From positions 62,001 to 126,000 of the forward strand of contig NZ_JPRF03000014.1 of the NCBI RefSeq assembly GCF_001188955.3: a stretch of DNA of 64,000 nucleotides, written 5' to 3'. The first letter of the stretch is position 1. The number at the start of each line of letters is the position of its first letter. A program made the position numbers and the translations under genes. The notes under the pieces are model-generated. The model ran no database searches. It saw only the letters and a program-made list of their open reading frames with translations, and was not told the origin of the DNA. The DNA is from Kitasatospora aureofaciens (GTDB lineage: Bacteria > Actinomycetota > Actinomycetes > Streptomycetales > Streptomycetaceae). Positions 27,243-37,101 of this stretch are shown piece by piece.

Positions 27243-27284
27243 CTCTTCGTTCCTTCCCTACGGCAGGTGTGGGGTGGCGGGTGA

Positions 27285-28571
27285 TCAGGCGCGGTCGGCG
27301 GCGAGGTCCATCAGGCGGGCGAGGACGCGGTCGCCGGAGGCGGTGACCCCGTCGTGCTCCCACTCGTTGGTGACCCAGGTGCGCAGGGAGCCGACCGCGC
27401 GGGCGGTGCGGAGCGACAGGCCGGCGTCGACGTACATGTCGTCGTGGTAGACGGCTGCGGCGACCGGAACCCGGTTGGCGGCGAGCCGGACCGGGTCGTA
27501 CAGGGCGGTCCAGTCGGTGCGTTCGGCGAGCAGGTGGACGGCCTCGGCGAACGGGCGCAGCCCGGCGATCTCCGCGAACATCCACGGGTAGAACATCTCG
27601 CCGGTGAACAGCAGCGGGTCGGCGTCCTCGGCGAACTCGGGGCGGTCGGCCATGGCCCGGGCGGCGGCCCAGCCGGTGGCTGCGCCCGGGTGGCCGTAGA
27701 TGGTCTCCTGGAGGACCGCGAAGAGCGGGTTGTCCGTGAAGCCGGTCAGGTTCGCCACCTGGTGCAGGAAGGTGGCCGCGAGCTCGCCGTCCGATTCGAG
27801 GGCCTGGTCGAGGAGCCAGTGCAGGCGTTCGAAGCCGTCGCCCATGCCGAGCACCAGACCAAGGGTGCGCAGGCGCCGGACTGTCAGCCAATCGCCGTCG
27901 GGCAGTTGCGCGGCACGCTGAGCGAGCCGGTCGGCGATCCGGCGGACGAGCGGCCGGTCCTGCGGGTAGCGCGCGTAGTAGGTGTTCACCTTGTCGCGCA
28001 CGCGGGGATAGGTGGCGGCGTAGACGTCATGGGCGGCGGCGTCGAGGCCGGGCAGGCCGCCGGTGACGTAGCAGGCGCGCAGGCCTTCGGGGGCGAAGGA
28101 GAGGTAGCTGAGGGTGACGAATCCGCCGTAGCTCTGCCCGAGGGTCTCCCAGCGTTCGCCCTCGCCGCACAGCTGGCGGCGAATCAGTTCGGCGTCGGCG
28201 ACGATCGAGTCCGCGCGGAAGCGGGCGAGGTGGTGGGCCAGTCCACTACCGGAACCGAACCGCTCCGCCGCGCGAGCGGTGATCGGGGTGGAGCGGCCGG
28301 TGCCACGCTGGTCCAGCAGAAGCACCCGGTGAGTCCTGAGCGCATGGCCCAGCCAGCCGGCCGTGGCGTTCATCGGACGGGGCGACTTTCCGCCCGGGCC
28401 GCCCTGGAGGTAGAGCAGCCAGGGCAGCGGGTCGTGGGCCCGTGCCGGGTCGACGACCTCCCGCGCGAACACCTCGATCGTTCCCTGTCCGGGTTCGGCG
28501 TGGTCGAGCGGCACGGTGAAGACGTGGTCGGTCACGGCGAGGCCGGGCAGCCGGTACTGGGCGCGGATCAC
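27285..28571 (-). CDS. S33-family alpha/beta-hydrolase aminopeptidase (prolyl/tripeptidyl type)
   Basis: This 428-residue alpha/beta hydrolase has nucleophile motif [12 protein letters not shown] with oxyanion LQGGPGG and DQRGTG earlier, and catalytic Asp and His candidates YHDDMYVD and WEHDG near the end. No signal peptide, so probably cytosolic, trimming imported peptides from the N-terminus. GTG at 28571 overlaps the stop of the ATPase gene (GTGA), hence coupling to the importer. The length matches proline iminopeptidase-like enzymes of actinobacteria. Confidence 0.83.
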   Translation of the reverse strand: MIRAQYRLPGLAVTDHVFTVPLDHAEPGQGTIEVFAREVVDPARAHDPLPWLLYLQGGPGGKSPRPMNATAGWLGHALRTHRVLLLDQRGTGRSTPITARAAERFGSGSGLAHHLARFRADSIVADAELIRRQLCGEGERWETLGQSYGGFVTLSYLSFAPEGLRACYVTGGLPGLDAAAHDVYAATYPRVRDKVNTYYARYPQDRPLVRRIADRLAQRAAQLPDGDWLTVRRLRTLGLVLGMGDGFERLHWLLDQALESDGELAATFLHQVANLTGFTDNPLFAVLQETIYGHPGAATGWAAARAMADRPEFAEDADPLLFTGEMFYPWMFAEIAGLRPFAEAVHLLAERTDWTALYDPVRLAANRVPVAAAVYHDDMYVDAGLSLRTARAVGSLRTWVTNEWEHDGVTASGDRVLARLMDLAADRA

Positions 28572-29575
28572 GGCGTCCTCTCGGGGTAGTGGCAGGCGAC
28601 CTGCTGTCCGAGTGCGATCGTCCGCAGTTGCGGACGTTCGGCGGCGCAGAGTTCGTCGGCCTTGAGGCAACGGGTGCGGAAGCGGCAGCCGCTGGGCGGG
28701 TCCAGCGGACTGGGCAGGTCGCCGTGGAGCACGATCCGCTCCCGGGAGGCCTCCAGGTCCGGGTCGGGCAGGGGCACGGCGGACAGCAGCGCGTGGGTGT
28801 ACGGGTGCGCGGGTTGGGCGAACAGGGTGTCGCGGTCGGCGGTTTCGACGACCGAGCCGAGGTACATCACGGCAATCCGGGTGCTGATCTGGCGCACGGC
28901 GCCGAGGTCGTGCGCGATGAACAGGTAGCTCAGCCCGTACTCGTCCTGGAGGTCCCTGAGCAGGTTGAGGATCTGCGCCTGGACCGACACGTCGAGTGCC
29001 GAGACCGGCTCATCGCACACCACCAGCTTCGGCCGCAGGGCCAACGCCCTTGCGATCCCGATGCGTTGAGCCTGGCCGCCGGAGAACTCGTGCGGGTGCC
29101 GGTCGGCGTGCCCGGCCTCCAACCCAACCCGGGCGAGCAGTTCCTCGGCCGGTTGGTCGGGCTCCAGACCCTGGTAGCGGTAGGCACCGGCGAGGATCTG
29201 CCGGACGGTGTGTCGGGGGTTGAGGGAGGAGAAGGGGTCCTGGAAGACCATCTGCAGGTCGCGCCGGAGCGGGCGCAGAGCCGTCTCGTTCAGCCCGGCG
29301 AGGTCGCGCGCGGCGAAGTGGATGCTGCCCGAAGTGGGGCGCTCCAGGCGGGTGATCAGCTTGGCGACGGTGGACTTGCCGCAGCCGGATTCGCCGACCA
29401 GACCGAGGGTCTCTCCGGGCCCGACGGTCAGGGAGACGCCGTCGACGGCCGCGACGTGACCGGCCAACCGCTGGGTCAGGCCGTGGCGTACCGGGAACCG
29501 CTTGACCAGGTTCCGCACCTCCAGCAGGGGGCTGCGGTCGGCTGCCCGCTCGTCACGCTGGTCGTCCTCGTCCAC
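28568..29575 (-). CDS. Oligopeptide ABC transporter ATP-binding protein (OppF/DppF type)
   Basis: This 335-residue ATPase has Walker [10 protein letters not shown], signature [12 protein letters not shown], Walker [13 protein letters not shown] and switch histidine in IAHDL. The OppF/DppF C-terminal extension with a [14 protein letters not shown] cysteine cluster is present. With the preceding ATPase it powers peptide uptake. GTG 29575 is chosen because AGGAGG lies six bases before it; an ATG at 29605 overlaps the previous stop and is also possible. Confidence 0.9.
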   Translation of the reverse strand: MDEDDQRDERAADRSPLLEVRNLVKRFPVRHGLTQRLAGHVAAVDGVSLTVGPGETLGLVGESGCGKSTVAKLITRLERPTSGSIHFAARDLAGLNETALRPLRRDLQMVFQDPFSSLNPRHTVRQILAGAYRYQGLEPDQPAEELLARVGLEAGHADRHPHEFSGGQAQRIGIARALALRPKLVVCDEPVSALDVSVQAQILNLLRDLQDEYGLSYLFIAHDLGAVRQISTRIAVMYLGSVVETADRDTLFAQPAHPYTHALLSAVPLPDPDLEASRERIVLHGDLPSPLDPPSGCRFRTRCLKADELCAAERPQLRTIALGQQVACHYPERTP

Positions 29576-29601
29576 GGTGCCCCTCCTGATGGCTCGCTCC
29601 T

Positions 29602-30414
29602 TCATGTGATCGCCCCGAGGGTGGGCAGCCGGTCGGGCAGGGGCCCGTCGATGCGCGGAACACAGGCCAGCAGGCCTCGGGTGTACGGCTCCTGTGGGCG
29701 GTGGAAGACGTCCCGGACCGGGCCGCGCTCGACCGCGCGACCCTGGTGCATCACCACGACCTGGTCGGCCAGTCCGGCGACCACGCCCATGTCGTGGGTG
29801 ATCAGCATGATCGCCGTGCCGGCCTCCTCCCGCAGCTCGCGCAGCAGTTGGAGGATCTGTGCCTGCACGGTGACGTCCAGCGCGGTGGTCGGTTCGTCGG
29901 CGATCAGCAGGTCCGGTTCCAGGCAGAGCGCCATCGCGATCATCACCCGCTGGCGCATGCCGCCGGAGAACTCGTGCGGGTAGCAGCGGGCGCGCCGTTC
30001 CGGTTCGGGGATGCCGACCCGGTCCAGCATGCGCACCGCGACCCGGTGCGCCTGTTTGCGTCCGGCACGGTGGTGGGCGCGGTACGCCTCGGCGATCTGG
30101 AACGCCACCGAGTAGTACGGGTTGAGGCAGGACAGCGGGTCCTGGAAGATCATGGCGATCCGGTTGCCGCGCAGTCGACGGAGCGCGCGCCGGTCGAGCG
30201 CGGTCAGCTCCTGCCCGTCGAAGCGGATCTCGCCGCTGACCTGGGCGTCGCGCAGCAGGCCGAGGACGGCGAGGCTGGTGACGGACTTGCCGCTGCCGGA
30301 CTCGCCGACCACGCCGAGTACTCGGCCGGTGTCCAGGTCGAGGTCGAGGCCGTCCACGGCGCGGACGCCGGAGCGGAACTCCACAGCCAGGTCACGTACG
30401 GTCAGCAGGGTCAT
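29602..30414 (-). CDS. Oligopeptide ABC transporter ATP-binding protein (OppD/DppD type)
   Basis: This 270-residue ATPase has Walker [10 protein letters not shown], signature [12 protein letters not shown], Walker [13 protein letters not shown] and switch THD. It pairs with the OppF-like subunit on the cytoplasmic side of the permeases. The ATG at 30414 overlaps the permease stop (ATGA), and its own stop overlaps the next start. The C-terminal solute-binding-protein contact region is shorter than in the partner. Confidence 0.9.
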   Translation of the reverse strand: MTLLTVRDLAVEFRSGVRAVDGLDLDLDTGRVLGVVGESGSGKSVTSLAVLGLLRDAQVSGEIRFDGQELTALDRRALRRLRGNRIAMIFQDPLSCLNPYYSVAFQIAEAYRAHHRAGRKQAHRVAVRMLDRVGIPEPERRARCYPHEFSGGMRQRVMIAMALCLEPDLLIADEPTTALDVTVQAQILQLLRELREEAGTAIMLITHDMGVVAGLADQVVVMHQGRAVERGPVRDVFHRPQEPYTRGLLACVPRIDGPLPDRLPTLGAIT

Positions 30415-31403
30415 CCGACGGCCCTCACTCTCGGGTCGAGGACGGCGTAGACCAGGTCCACCAGCAGGTTGGCGAGCACCACGAAGGAGGCCGCGAACAG
30501 CGTCACGCCGAGGATCACGGGCTGGTCGGCGGAGGAGATGGCATCGGCCGCGAGCTTGCCGACACCCGGCAGGCCGAAGACGGACTCGGTGATCAGTGCG
30601 CCGCCGAGCAGCGCGCCCAGGTCCATGCCGAAGATCGTCACGATCGGCATCAGGGCGGGCCGCAGGGCGTGCCGCCGCACGACCGTGATCTCGGGCAGGC
30701 CCTTGGCGCGGGCGGTGCGGACGTAGTTCTGGCCGAGGCTCTCCAGCATCTCGCCCCGGGTGACCCTGGCGTAGATCCCGGCGTACAGCATGGCGAGGGT
30801 GATCCAGGGCATCACCATCGACTGCGCCCAGCCCACCGGATCGGTGGTGAGCGGCTCGACCTGCGGGTAGGGCAGCAGGTCGAGCTGCACCACCAGCAGG
30901 TACTGCAGCACCAGGGCGGTGAAGTAGATCGGCAGCGACACACCGCCGAGGGCGGCCGTCATCGCGGCCCGGTCCCACAGGCTTCCGCACCTCAGCGCGG
31001 ACACCACGCCGGCCGCCACTCCGACGGCGAGCCACAGCACGGCGGCCCCGACGGCGATCGAGAAGCTGGCGGGCAGCCGGCTGGTGAGCATCTGCCACAC
31101 CGGCTGGTTGGTCTGGAAGCTGAACCCCAGACACGGGAAGGGGCAGTTGACGGCGTGCTCGCCAGTGCCGTAGGTGCGCCCCGAGACGATGCCGGTCAGG
31201 TAGTCGCCGAACTGGCTGAGCGGCGAGTGGTTCAGCCCGAGGGTGGTGCGGATCTCCGTGATCCGCTCCGGGCTGCACGCCTTGCCGCAGGCGCCCTGGG
31301 CGGGGTCGGCGGGCATCAGGTAGAAGATGGCGAAGGTGGCGGCGCAGATCACCAGCAGGATGGCCGCCGTGACGGCCAGTCTGCGCAGCAGGTAGAGGAT
31401 CAT
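30411..31403 (-). CDS. Oligopeptide ABC permease (OppB/DppB type)
   Basis: This 330-residue permease has six transmembrane helices and the classical N-terminal region LRRLAVTAAILLVICAATFA with a following extracellular segment, and the EAA-type loop VRTARAKGLPEITVVRRHAL near residue 228. It makes one half of the translocation pore. It overlaps both neighbours by four bases. Here the OppB-like gene follows the OppC-like gene, the reverse of the usual order. Confidence 0.9.
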   Translation of the reverse strand: MILYLLRRLAVTAAILLVICAATFAIFYLMPADPAQGACGKACSPERITEIRTTLGLNHSPLSQFGDYLTGIVSGRTYGTGEHAVNCPFPCLGFSFQTNQPVWQMLTSRLPASFSIAVGAAVLWLAVGVAAGVVSALRCGSLWDRAAMTAALGGVSLPIYFTALVLQYLLVVQLDLLPYPQVEPLTTDPVGWAQSMVMPWITLAMLYAGIYARVTRGEMLESLGQNYVRTARAKGLPEITVVRRHALRPALMPIVTIFGMDLGALLGGALITESVFGLPGVGKLAADAISSADQPVILGVTLFAASFVVLANLLVDLVYAVLDPRVRAVG

Positions 31404-32281
31404 CGTCGCTGGCTCCGGGGGTCGAGCGCGTCGCGGACGGCGTCGCCGAGCACGTTGAAGGCGAGCACGGTGACGAACAGGAAGACGCCGGGGATGAGGA
31501 AGTAGGCGGGGTCGGAGGCGTACCAGGGCACGGCGGTGGCGATCATCTGCCCCCAGGACGGGGTGGGGGCCTGGACACCCACGCCGAGGAAGGACAGGCC
31601 CGCCTCGGTCGCGATGTAGCCGGGGATCGACATGGTCGCCACCACCAGCACCGGCCCGGTCAGGTTCGGCAGCACCTCGCGCACCAGCAGCGCCCGCCGG
31701 GAGGCCCCGAGCACCCGGGCCGCCGCCACGAACTCGCCCCGAGCGAGCACCATCGCCTGCCCGCGCACGATCCGCCCGACATACGGCCAGCCGAAGAAGC
31801 CGAGCACCACGACCAGCAGAAGCCGGCGGTCCGTGCCGGGCGCGGCGGAGATCAGCGCGATCATGAAGATCAGGCTGGGGAAGGACAGCAGCAGGTCCAT
31901 GGTGCGCCCGATCACGGTGTCGACCCAGCCGCCGAAGAAGCCGGCGACCAGGCCCAGCGCCGTTCCCAGCAGTACCGACAGCACGGTGGCGAGCACCGCG
32001 ATCAGCAGTGACACCTGTGCGCCGTACACCACCCGGGCCAGCACGTCCCGGCCGTTGACCGGCTCCACGCCCAGCCAGTGCCGGGCGCTGATTCCGCCGG
32101 CGGCACCGCGCGGCAGGCCACCGAGCCCCGGGTCCACGGCATCACCGTGGAAGGCGGTCGGCGAGCTTCCGGCGATCCAGGTGATCAGCGGCGCGGCCAC
32201 CGCGAGCAGGACCAACCCGGCCACCACGGCGAACGCCAGGGCCGCCGACCGCTGGGACACCAGCTTTCGGATCACGGTCAC
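31400..32281 (-). CDS. Oligopeptide ABC permease (OppC/DppC type)
   Basis: This 293-residue permease has an OppC-type N-terminal segment (QRSAALAFAVVAGLVLLAVA), six helices, and the EAA loop AAARVLGASRRALLVREVLP. GTG 32281 overlaps the solute-binding protein stop (GTGA), so it is translationally coupled. With the OppB-like partner it forms the pore. Confidence 0.9.
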   Translation of the reverse strand: MTVIRKLVSQRSAALAFAVVAGLVLLAVAAPLITWIAGSSPTAFHGDAVDPGLGGLPRGAAGGISARHWLGVEPVNGRDVLARVVYGAQVSLLIAVLATVLSVLLGTALGLVAGFFGGWVDTVIGRTMDLLLSFPSLIFMIALISAAPGTDRRLLLVVVLGFFGWPYVGRIVRGQAMVLARGEFVAAARVLGASRRALLVREVLPNLTGPVLVVATMSIPGYIATEAGLSFLGVGVQAPTPSWGQMIATAVPWYASDPAYFLIPGVFLFVTVLAFNVLGDAVRDALDPRSQRR

Positions 32282-33960
32282 TTGCGCAGCCCCAGGGAGA
32301 CCAGGTCGAGCCGGCCGACGTAGGCTACGTGCCCGTACGCGCCCGCGACGTTCCCGCCGACCAGGATCGGCGCCTTGTCCCACAGGAACGGCACCACCGG
32401 GGCGTCCTGCATGATCTGCTGGGCGAGCTGCCCGTACGCCGCCTGGGCCGCCGCCGGGTCGCCGATCGCGGCGATCTTGTCGATCTGAGCCTCCACGGCC
32501 GGGGAGTCGTACTGCGCGTAGTCGTTGTTGCCCTGGCTGGTGATCAGCCGACCGTCGAAGACGATCGGCAGGTAGGTCGATGCGCCCGGCCAGTCCGGGG
32601 ACCAGCCGGCGATCACCAGGTCGTGTTCCTGGGAGGTGTTGCCGACCGTGCTGTAGAAGGCGGAGGAGCTGATCTCGTTGATCTTCACGCTGATGCCCGC
32701 CCGGCCGAGCGAGGCCTGCACCGCCTCGGCCTGCGCCTTGCCGGCCGCCGAGGCGGGCGCGTCGAGGGTCAGGGTGAGGTCGGAGGCGTGGCCCGCCTCG
32801 GCGAGCAGCGCCTTGGCCCTGTCCGGATCGCCCCTGCCGTCCTTGCTCGGGTAGGGGTCCTCGGTCTGGTAGCCGAGGGACGGCGGCAGCAGGCTGGTCG
32901 CCAGGTCGCCGGCGATCGGCCCGCCACGGGTGGTGCGAAGGGCGTCCTTGTCCAGCGCGTAGGCGATGGCCTGGCGCACGCGGACGTCGTCCAGCGGCTT
33001 GTGCCTGGTGTTGATGCTCAGGTACCGGGTGTTGATCGAGTCGCCGGTGACCAGCCGGCTCTTCAGCTGCGGATCGGTCAGCACCCGCCCCACCGATGCC
33101 GGGCCGATGGGCTCCATCGCGACGGCGTTCGCGTCCTCCCCCTGTCCGGCGATCAGCCGCTGGTCGACCACCGCCGTGTCCAGGCCCAGGTCGATGACGA
33201 CCTTGTCGGGCAGTCCCTTGCGGACGGTGTCGGTGGCCGGATCCCAGTTGGTGTTGCGGACCAGGGTGAGCCGCTTCTTGGGATCGAAGCTGTCGATCTT
33301 GTAGGGGCCGGAGGAGAACGGCCTGGAGTCGTAGGTGACGCCGGTGTCCTTGTCCTGCGGCACCGGAGCGAACATCGGCAGCGACACCGCCGAGCCGAAG
33401 TCGGCCACCGGGCGGTTGAGGTGGAAGACGACGGTGCTGTCGTCCGGGGCCTCGATCGAGGCCAGCCCGGCCGGATCCTTGTACGGCCCCTTGTAGCTCT
33501 CGCCACCCGCCAACCACATCCGGGCATACGGCGGCCCTTCAGGAAGCTCGGCGGCGAAGGTTCGCTCCACCCCGTACTTGACGTCCCTGCTGGTGATCGG
33601 GCGGCCGTCCTCGAACTTCGCTCCGGGCTTGAGGGTGAAGGTCCAGGTCTTCGCGCCGTCACTGGGGCGGCCGGTGTCGGTGGCCAGGTCCGGCACGACC
33701 TTCCCGCCCGCCTGTCCGGGCGCGGCGGCGAAGGTGGTCAGCGTCCGGTAGATCAGCCGGCTCACGTCCTCGGAGGACGTGACGTAGTTGCGCGCCGGGT
33801 CCAGGTGCTCCAGGTCAAGGGTGGACAGCACGTGCAGCGTGCCACCCTTCACCGCTACCGCGTTCGCCCCCGCTGCGCCGCCACCGCCGCCCGTACAGCC
33901 GGCAACCGACACCAGCCCCAGGGCCGCGCCGAGGGCCAGCCCGATCCTTGCGTGTCTCAC
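32278..33960 (-). CDS. ABC transporter peptide-binding lipoprotein (SBP family 5)
   Basis: This is a lipoprotein of 560 residues. Lipobox VAGC with Cys22 follows a hydrophobic signal (RIGLALGAALGLVSVAGC), and the mature protein is a typical extracellular solute-binding family 5 fold, with the conserved segment RPFSSGPYKI and LDDVRVRQAIAYALDKDAL. It captures oligopeptides or related solutes outside the membrane. GTG 33960 is chosen because GGAGGAGAA lies directly before it; two in-frame ATGs lie upstream (33975, 33990). First gene of the peptide operon. Confidence 0.9.
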   Translation of the reverse strand: MRHARIGLALGAALGLVSVAGCTGGGGGAAGANAVAVKGGTLHVLSTLDLEHLDPARNYVTSSEDVSRLIYRTLTTFAAAPGQAGGKVVPDLATDTGRPSDGAKTWTFTLKPGAKFEDGRPITSRDVKYGVERTFAAELPEGPPYARMWLAGGESYKGPYKDPAGLASIEAPDDSTVVFHLNRPVADFGSAVSLPMFAPVPQDKDTGVTYDSRPFSSGPYKIDSFDPKKRLTLVRNTNWDPATDTVRKGLPDKVVIDLGLDTAVVDQRLIAGQGEDANAVAMEPIGPASVGRVLTDPQLKSRLVTGDSINTRYLSINTRHKPLDDVRVRQAIAYALDKDALRTTRGGPIAGDLATSLLPPSLGYQTEDPYPSKDGRGDPDRAKALLAEAGHASDLTLTLDAPASAAGKAQAEAVQASLGRAGISVKINEISSSAFYSTVGNTSQEHDLVIAGWSPDWPGASTYLPIVFDGRLITSQGNNDYAQYDSPAVEAQIDKIAAIGDPAAAQAAYGQLAQQIMQDAPVVPFLWDKAPILVGGNVAGAYGHVAYVGRLDLVSLGLRK

Positions 33961-33971
33961 TTCTCCTCCAT

Positions 33972-33992
33972 GCATGATGTGACATTTCATGC
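33972..33992 (-). promoter_or_regulatory. Inverted repeat just upstream of the peptide operon
   Basis: GCATGA (33972-33977) and TCATGC (33987-33992) form an inverted repeat with a 9-nt spacer. It sits immediately before the SBP start, where an operator or regulatory hairpin could act. No specific regulator is recognised. Confidence 0.3.
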
Positions 33993-34528
33993 GTGGGAGG
34001 AGATTGACCGACCGGACGGCCTCACAGAAGATCCCAGCTCACCATCACATCGTGTTATGGAGCGTCGGCACCACGCGTGACAGTGGAGGAAGGCCGCGGC
34101 CCCGACGCGCAGGGTCCACGCTCCGGGGCGCGTGTGGGCGGTCGCGGCCGGGCAGGTCACCGAGGATGCGGGCCGGGCGAACAAGGCGGCCCTGGCCGCC
34201 GCCGTCGCGGACTTCCGGGCCGGCCGGCACGTCGGTCGACGAACACGCCCTCGCCCCGGCCGCGGTCGCGGCGCTGCACGAGTTCGCCCGCTCCTGGAGC
34301 GTCTGCGACAGCCATCCGACCGCAGCGCGGCGAGCACCACGCGCTGCTCCGGCTCGTACGGAACCACGCCCGCCGCCTGACCGGCGGCGCAGGTACGAAA
34401 CAGCGTTCTCGGTCGTCGGCCGCTCGCGCTGCCCCTTGCGTCGCCGGCGGAGTAGGCCGGCCTCGGAAGGGTGCCCCGCCCGGCGCGGCGGCCGAGGGCG
34501 GACAGTAGCCTGCGACCATGAGGCACGG
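33993..34528. other. Gap without a confident gene
   Basis: These 536 bases hold no convincing intact gene. On the + strand, protein-like stretches fall in three successive frames (AVAAGQVTEDAGRANKAALA near 34136-34195, then VDEHALAPAAVAALHEFARS near 34232-34291, then HALLRLVRNHARRLTGG near 34338-34390), as if a small gene had picked up frameshifts. No family is recognised, so this could be chance in a GC-rich region. Confidence 0.25.
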
Positions 34529-35185
34529 TCAGGGCTGCCTGCTCCGGGCGGCGGGGCTCGCGACGCCGGAGGCGGTTTCCGTGGGCAGGGCGGAGCGCTC
34601 CGCGGTGGGCGCGCCGCCTCCGGGGGCCAGGGACGGCGAGGCACCCGACGTCGTGCCCGCGGTGGGCGAGGGGGAGCCGGGAGTCTGCGATGCGACGCCT
34701 CCCCCGGGGGACGGCGAGGCCGCGCTGACAACGGAGGCGTTGACCGTGCCGCGCCCCGCACGGGCGAAGGTGAAGGTGACCAGCTCGTAAGTGCCGGGGC
34801 TGACGTTGCCCGAGACCTGCACCTCGGGTTGCCCCGGTGCTCCCACCAGGACCGGCTCCCCGGGCGGGAGGGTGATGCCCGCCCCACCTCCCCCCGCCGG
34901 TGCACTGCCGGCGCCCGCCAGGCTGACCGCCGTCAGGGTGTCGGGTTCCGCGCCCGGGTTGAGGATGTACGCCGCCAGCGTGGCGGACCCGCTACCGCCG
35001 GGGCCCGCGACCAGTCGTACGTCGCGCAGTTCGAGGTCACCGATGTCGGCGTTGGCGTTGTCCGGCGCGATCCGGTACGTCTCCGCATCGGGGCCGGCCG
35101 CGCAGGCCGCCGTCGAGGTCGTCAGCAGCAGCAGAACGGCGGAACGCACCACGGCGCTGCGACGCGGGACGGATTGGGCTCTCAT
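34529..35185 (-). CDS. Lipoprotein related to the PCu(A)C/DUF461 family
   Basis: This 218-residue protein has a signal peptide with a lipobox ending STAAC (Cys28). The next 110 residues read like the DUF461/PCu(A)C-type beta-sandwich (NADIGDLELRDVRLVAG, ATLAAYILNPGAEPDTLTAV, VQVSGNVSPGTYELVTFTF) but lack the Met/His copper ligands of true copper chaperones. A Pro/Ser/Thr/Gly-rich tail follows. It is membrane-anchored on the outer face. Function unknown. Confidence 0.7.
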   Translation of the reverse strand: MRAQSVPRRSAVVRSAVLLLLTTSTAACAAGPDAETYRIAPDNANADIGDLELRDVRLVAGPGGSGSATLAAYILNPGAEPDTLTAVSLAGAGSAPAGGGGAGITLPPGEPVLVGAPGQPEVQVSGNVSPGTYELVTFTFARAGRGTVNASVVSAASPSPGGGVASQTPGSPSPTAGTTSGASPSLAPGGGAPTAERSALPTETASGVASPAARSRQP

Positions 35186-35447
35186 TCGGGGATCCTCCAG
35201 GCATCCGGTTCCAAGACCGCCATGTTTTCCCCGCTCACCATCCGTGCACGCCGTCCCTCACCCGGCCGCCCGCACACTTCCAGTGGCGACCGACGCCGCG
35301 CACCTGATGCCGCTCGTGGGCCTCGGCGCCACCCTCGGCGACACGACCCGGTGACTCACGCACGCTGTGCGGGGCAGCCGTTAGCGTCGAACGCACCCCC
35401 TGGCCCGAAACGAGGGGCGGGGACGTGCCGACGGATCGGAGCCCAAC

Positions 35448-36836
35448 GTGGTCCCCATGACCCTGCACGAGATCGCCCAGGCCGTCGGGGGCGCCCTGCA
35501 CGACGCCGTCGATCCGGTCGCGGTGGTGGACCGGCCCGGGGTCATCGACTCGCGGCTGGTGGAGCCGGGAGCGCTGTTCATCGCGCTGCCGGGCGAGCAC
35601 ACGGACGGGCACCGGTTCGCCGAGGCCGCTGTCCGCGCCGGGGCGACGGGCGTGCTGGCGGCCCGGCCGGTCGGGGTGCCGGCGATCGTGGTGGCGGACG
35701 TCCAGGCCGCGATGGGCGCGCTGGCCCGCGCGGTGCTCGACCGGCTGAAGGCACCGACCGTGATCGGGCTGACCGGCTCGGCCGGAAAGACCAGCACCAA
35801 GGACCTGCTGGCCCAAGTGCTGGAGACCATCGACACCACGGTGGCAACCCCGCTGTCGTACAACGGCGAGATCGGCCTGCCGCTGACCGTCTTCCGGGCG
35901 GACGAGGACACCCGCCTGCTGGTGCTGGAGATGGGAGCGCGCGGTGCCGGGCACATCAAGTACCTGACGGGGATCGTCCCGCCGAAGGTCGGCCTGGTGC
36001 TGAACGTCGGGACCGCGCACGTGGGCGAGTTCGGCGGCGGGAAGGAGTCGATCGCCGCCGCGAAGGGCGAACTCGTCGAGGCCCTGCCCGCCGACGGCCT
36101 GGCGGTGCTCAACGCCGACGACCCCTACGTCATGTCGATGGCCCCCCGCACCGTCGCGCCCGTCCTGACCTTCGGCGTCAAGACCGGGGACGTCCGCGCC
36201 TGCGGCATCGAACTGGACGCCGCAGGCCGGCCGTCGTTCACCCTCACGTACCGCGGCCAGAGCGCCCCCGTGAAGCTGGGGCTGCACGGCGCCCACCACG
36301 TCTCCAACGCCACCGCAGCCGCCGCGGTGGCCGTCGGACTGGGCGCGAGCCTGCGGCAGACCGCCGACGCGCTGGCCGGCGCCCGGCAGCTGACGCCCGG
36401 CCGGATGGACATCACTGACCGCCCCGACGGCGTGACGGTCATCGACGACGCGTTCAACGCCAACCCGGAATCCATGGCCGCCGCCCTCGCGGCACTGACC
36501 GCCATCGCCGGTGGGCGAAGGACGGTCGCGGTGCTGGGCGAGATGCGCGAACTCGGCGCGCAGTCCGGGGACCACCACGCGCGGCTCGGCCGGCTCGTCG
36601 CCGACAGCGGCATCCACCACCTGATCGCGGTCGGCGACCAGGATGCCGCCCTGGTCCACGCCACGGCTGCCGAAGGCGGCGTCAACGCCACGCTGGTCCC
36701 CGACCGCGACGCCGCCCTCGACCTGCTGCTGGCGTACCTGAAGCCCGGCGACGTGGTGCTGGTGAAGGGTTCCCACAGCACCGGGCTGGAGGAGACCGCG
36801 CTGCACCTGGCCGAACCCGACGCCACACGCGGCTGA
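35448..36836 (+). CDS. murF: UDP-N-acetylmuramoyl-tripeptide--D-alanyl-D-alanine ligase (MurF-like)
   Basis: This 462-residue Mur ligase has a P-loop GLTGSAGKTSTKD (about residues 105-117), substrate motifs in the N-terminal domain (DSRLVEPGALFIALPG), the central LEMGARGAGHIKYL, and a C-terminal domain with DDAFNANPESM. It joins D-Ala-D-Ala to UDP-MurNAc-tripeptide in peptidoglycan synthesis. The start is GTG 35448, placed by a GGAG box; ATG 35457 is also possible. Not in a dcw-type cluster here, so it may be a paralogue rather than the essential copy. Confidence 0.85.
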   Translation: MVPMTLHEIAQAVGGALHDAVDPVAVVDRPGVIDSRLVEPGALFIALPGEHTDGHRFAEAAVRAGATGVLAARPVGVPAIVVADVQAAMGALARAVLDRLKAPTVIGLTGSAGKTSTKDLLAQVLETIDTTVATPLSYNGEIGLPLTVFRADEDTRLLVLEMGARGAGHIKYLTGIVPPKVGLVLNVGTAHVGEFGGGKESIAAAKGELVEALPADGLAVLNADDPYVMSMAPRTVAPVLTFGVKTGDVRACGIELDAAGRPSFTLTYRGQSAPVKLGLHGAHHVSNATAAAAVAVGLGASLRQTADALAGARQLTPGRMDITDRPDGVTVIDDAFNANPESMAAALAALTAIAGGRRTVAVLGEMRELGAQSGDHHARLGRLVADSGIHHLIAVGDQDAALVHATAAEGGVNATLVPDRDAALDLLLAYLKPGDVVLVKGSHSTGLEETALHLAEPDATRG

Positions 36837-37101
36837 GTGGCGAACTCCCGCGTCTGCCGAGTGCACACGCCCCCACGGCGCCCGGCCGCCGCCGCGGACC
36901 GCCGGGGCCCGCTCCGACCGGCCCGACACGCGTTCTGTGGATGCCGGTCTGTAGTGAACAGGCCCGGCGCCGCGCGCAGGCCGTGCGCCGCATCGCGTCC
37001 GGGCCGTCGCCGGGGACCAGGCCGAGCGGCGCAACGATAACCTTCTGGCGACGCCCGTCCGGCAAGGGCCGCGGGATCGGGCCGGCCAGGATGGAGGATG
37101 G

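Noticed and set aside
34077..34508. A small gene upstream of the DUF461 lipoprotein
   Set aside because: Protein-like stretches fall in three different frames and no family is recognised; listed only as a low-confidence gap.
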